Below, piece by piece: positions 5,383-6,822 of a DNA stretch of 6,822 bases. The number at the start of each line of letters is the position of its first letter. Positions within the stretch are counted from its first letter, which is position 1. The notes under the pieces are model-generated. The model saw nothing but the letters and a program-made list of their open reading frames with translations. It searched no databases and was not told the origin of the DNA. The position numbers and the translations under genes were made by a program. Location of the stretch: NCBI GenBank assembly GCA_050288705.1, contig JBNKEI010000195.1, positions 1 through 6,822 of the forward strand, in the 5' to 3' direction. This DNA is from JBNKEI01 sp050288705. Its GTDB lineage: Bacteria > Myxococcota > Myxococcia > Myxococcales > UBA5297.

Positions 5383-5703
5383 ATGCCAAGTTTTCGTTTT
5401 ACTCGACGGGCTGAGTCCGACTTACAAGAAATCGCCGATTACTCTCTAAGTATGTGGGGCGAGACTCAATGTCTGCGCTATATTGATTCGCTTGAACAAT
5501 GCTGCCAACGCTTAGCCGAATCTCCTTCGCAGGGTCGTGCTTGCAATGACTTACAACCTGGTTATTTTCGGATTGAGCACGCGAGACATGTTTTATTTTT
5601 TCGTAAATCCGAGGACGGTGTCTTAATCATCCGTATTCTGCACGCCTGCATGTTGTCAGAACGCCATCTAGAGGAAATCGAAGAAGAAGAACAGGTAGAG
5701 TAA
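5383..5703 (+). CDS. parE: ParE-family toxin
   Basis: 106 residues. The RelE/ParE fold can be followed: FRFTRRAESDLQEIADYS (4-21) is the first strand and helix; MWGETQCLRYIDSLEQCCQRLAESPSQGR (23-51) is the second helix and the conserved SPxxGR turn; then GYFRIEHARHVLFFRK (60-75) and VLIIRILHACMLSERHL (80-96), the terminal strands with the family's RILHxxML...RHL ending. Known ParE toxins poison DNA gyrase. The start is an ATG 8 nt after the parD stop; the only ribosome-site-like bases are TAGG at 5372-5375, so translation may depend on coupling to parD. The C-terminus is unusually acidic (EEIEEEEQVE). It appears complete and, with parD, is the only whole toxin-antitoxin pair in the window. 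Confidence 0.92.
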   Translation: MPSFRFTRRAESDLQEIADYSLSMWGETQCLRYIDSLEQCCQRLAESPSQGRACNDLQPGYFRIEHARHVLFFRKSEDGVLIIRILHACMLSERHLEEIEEEEQVE

Positions 5704-5739
5704 TTGTTCAGCAGCTCGCCGAATTCCACCTGCTTCTTC
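5683..5739. terminator. Long inverted repeat at the 3' end of parE
   Basis: GAAGAAGAACAGGT (5683-5696) pairs with ACCTGCTTCTTC (5728-5739) over 12 bp with a 2-nt bulge and a loop of about 31 nt. It lies between two convergent units (parDE and the baseplate remnant) and could stop transcription in either direction or protect the mRNA end. No T-run follows, so intrinsic termination is uncertain. Confidence 0.35.
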
Positions 5740-5782
5740 CACGCACCTAACTTGCTCTTCTATGAAATACTCTGCCCATTAT

Positions 5783-6443
5783 TTAGAGAAAATTATCTGG
5801 TGGTTCGCAGGATATTGTTGGAAATGACAGGAGGAAGCCCTTCTCGAGAGGGAGTTCAACTCGCGTGGTGGCTAAGCATTCTGGGCATTCAATCTCGATT
5901 TCCGTTTTTCACGCCGCAGTCTACTCTGTCGAATTCACCAAGCAGAAAGGTGACGTCCGACATGCTCAGGTCTTCGATGAACCGCTGTTTTTCGCGAGGC
6001 TCGATGCCATCGATTGTGTCCAGTCGAAAGCCGAGTAGGGTAGTGATCGGGCGTTCTCCCGCGGCCCGACGAAGAGCAGCCATGCGGCGCTCGTCAGCAT
6101 TGGTGAGCAGACGGAAGGTGATCTTGCGGTCAGCGTCGCGAAGGGTAGTTTGGAAGCGGTTTCCGGCAACAAAGGCGGCGCGGCTCTCTTCGGAGAGAGC
6201 TTTCACGGGAAGATCGCGAAGATCGAGTTCCCATTTTTCGCAGGGGACGGAGAAGGCATAGGTTGGTCCGTAGGACTGCACTCGAATTTGGAGCAACGCA
6301 AAGAAGCGGTCTCCTTGTAGAACTTTGCTCCAATCGAGGGGGGTAATAGTGGCATCGAGGTCACAAGGCCCTATATCGAGCGTCTCTTCCCAGCAGGCAG
6401 CGAGGATTTGTTCAAGCTGGGCGCCACTGCGGGCGAGTTTGCA
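5783..6443 (-). pseudogene. Decayed T4-type baseplate protein gene (contractile tail)
   Basis: Read leftwards from 6443, a frame without a start codon gives KLARSGAQLEQILAACW, LDWSKVLQGDRFFALLQIRV, YGPTYAFSVPC, WELDLRDLPVKALSEESRAA, RFQTTL, FRLLTNADERRMAALRRAAG and FIEDLSMSDVTFLLGEFDRVDCGV. It stops at a TGA (5891-5889). Removing one A from the five-A tract at 5909-5905 restores TEIEIECPECLATTRVELPL, then EKGFLL, to a TAA at 5785-5783. That is the expected ending of T4-baseplate-like (PF12322-type) proteins, with a CPxC pair. Three lesions are visible: the first 20 or so residues and the start are missing (a TGA stands at 6446-6444), the stretch after VPCEK (near 6231-6242) is shorter than I expect and lacks the second Cys of a CxxC pair, and there is the A-tract frameshift. 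A 135-residue product from a TTG at 6296 is formally possible. Confidence 0.65.
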
Positions 6444-6469
6444 TCAGTATGCTAAAATGACGAATTCTT

Positions 6470-6822
6470 TTATGGAGCATACGATGCGGCAGCCACAAGC
6501 CGTTTCATATCGCGCACACCTATTTTTCCCTTGTAGAACCGAGCGCTTTCGTTGGCTTTTGTAACAGCCGCGTAGAGAACCTCAGGATTGGCGTTAGCCA
6601 CCTTGGCGGCGTTGTCGAAGCCGGATGCGACGAGCACCCGTGCGAAGGTTGGACTCACCCATTGCACTCTAGACAGATCAGAAAGAGCGATCGGCTCTGA
6701 TAAGTCTTTCGAATGCAATCCTGTCATTTTCGTGAGCGTCGCGATGTCAGAGCAGGCAGCTAGATAAAGCTGTTCAGTGTTTTTGATACCAGCCTTTTCC
6801 AGCTTAGCAAGCGTGTTCTTAT
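6470..6822 (-). CDS. DUF4332-like helix-hairpin-helix protein, C-terminal part (cut by right edge)
   Basis: The frame is open from the right edge to TAA at 6472-6470, giving about 117 residues. It begins TLAKLEKAGIKNTEQLYLAA, then LTKMTGLHSKDL, LSDLSRVQWVSPTFARVLVASGF, DNAAKVANANPEVLYAAV and ends in a basic stretch IGVRDMKRLVAAASYAP. The repeated pattern of a short helix, a glycine turn and another helix (LEKAGI...L; LVASGF.NAAKVANANPEVLYAAV) is that of helix-hairpin-helix domains of the DUF4332 kind. A Met at 6727 is internal, because the HhH pattern clearly begins upstream of it. The baseplate remnant follows about 27 bp downstream on the same strand, so this gene probably belonged to a contractile-tail cluster extending beyond the window. 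Its function is unknown; DNA or protein binding would be usual for the fold. The visible part shows no damage. Confidence 0.65.
   Translation of the reverse strand, partial: KNTLAKLEKAGIKNTEQLYLAACSDIATLTKMTGLHSKDLSEPIALSDLSRVQWVSPTFARVLVASGFDNAAKVANANPEVLYAAVTKANESARFYKGKIGVRDMKRLVAAASYAP

Noticed and set aside
5704..6261. 185-codon plus-strand frame over the baseplate remnant
   Set aside because: Arg/Ser-rich antisense shadow; the minus strand has recognisable baseplate sequence.

Overview
This is bacterial accessory DNA with moderate base composition, bacterial gene spacing and several Shine-Dalgarno-led genes. The gene families (a stand-alone HD-domain ppGpp-hydrolase-like protein, YoaP-type acetyltransferase, HAD phosphatase, excisionase-type antitoxin/PIN, ParDE, contractile-tail baseplate) are widespread. 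A proteobacterium is the easiest fit, but the sequence does not fix the taxon.

Layout. Positions 1-375 (minus) hold the N-terminal 125 residues of an HD-domain alarmone-hydrolase-like protein that runs off the left edge. Positions 376-756 contain no convincing gene but do contain stem-loops. Positions 757-1560 (minus) encode a GNAT acetyltransferase of the YoaP type and 1660-2349 (minus) a HAD-family hydrolase. Both look intact.

From about 2568 to 5025 (plus) lies a run of damaged genes. An intact excisionase-type antitoxin is followed after one base by a PIN toxin that has lost its middle (3031-3347). An A/T-rich gap follows. Then comes the N-terminal part of a large SNF2/DEAD-type helicase, frameshifted near 4000. 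In the same frame it is joined to the C-terminal tail of what looks like a YhcG/DUF1016 PD-(D/E)XK nuclease. The last piece is the C-terminus of a DUF3883-type helicase-associated protein. The simplest reading is a defence island reduced by successive internal deletions, leaving the 5' end of one gene and the 3' ends of others.

Downstream is an intact ParDE toxin-antitoxin operon (5120-5703) with its own sigma70-like promoter and a 17-bp palindrome overlapping the -35 box.

At the right edge, on the minus strand and convergent with parDE, are a DUF4332-like helix-hairpin-helix protein (cut by the window edge) and a decayed T4-type baseplate gene (5783-6443). The baseplate gene has lost its 5' end and probably half of a Cys pair, and carries a one-base frameshift in an A-tract. 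They look like part of a contractile phage-tail or tail-like particle locus.

What remains functional is probably the HD protein, YoaP, the HAD hydrolase, the orphan antitoxin, ParDE and perhaps the DUF4332 protein. No complete new system is visible. The notable content is the mosaic of deletion scars in a former defence island. All family assignments are from memory of the families, not from a search.
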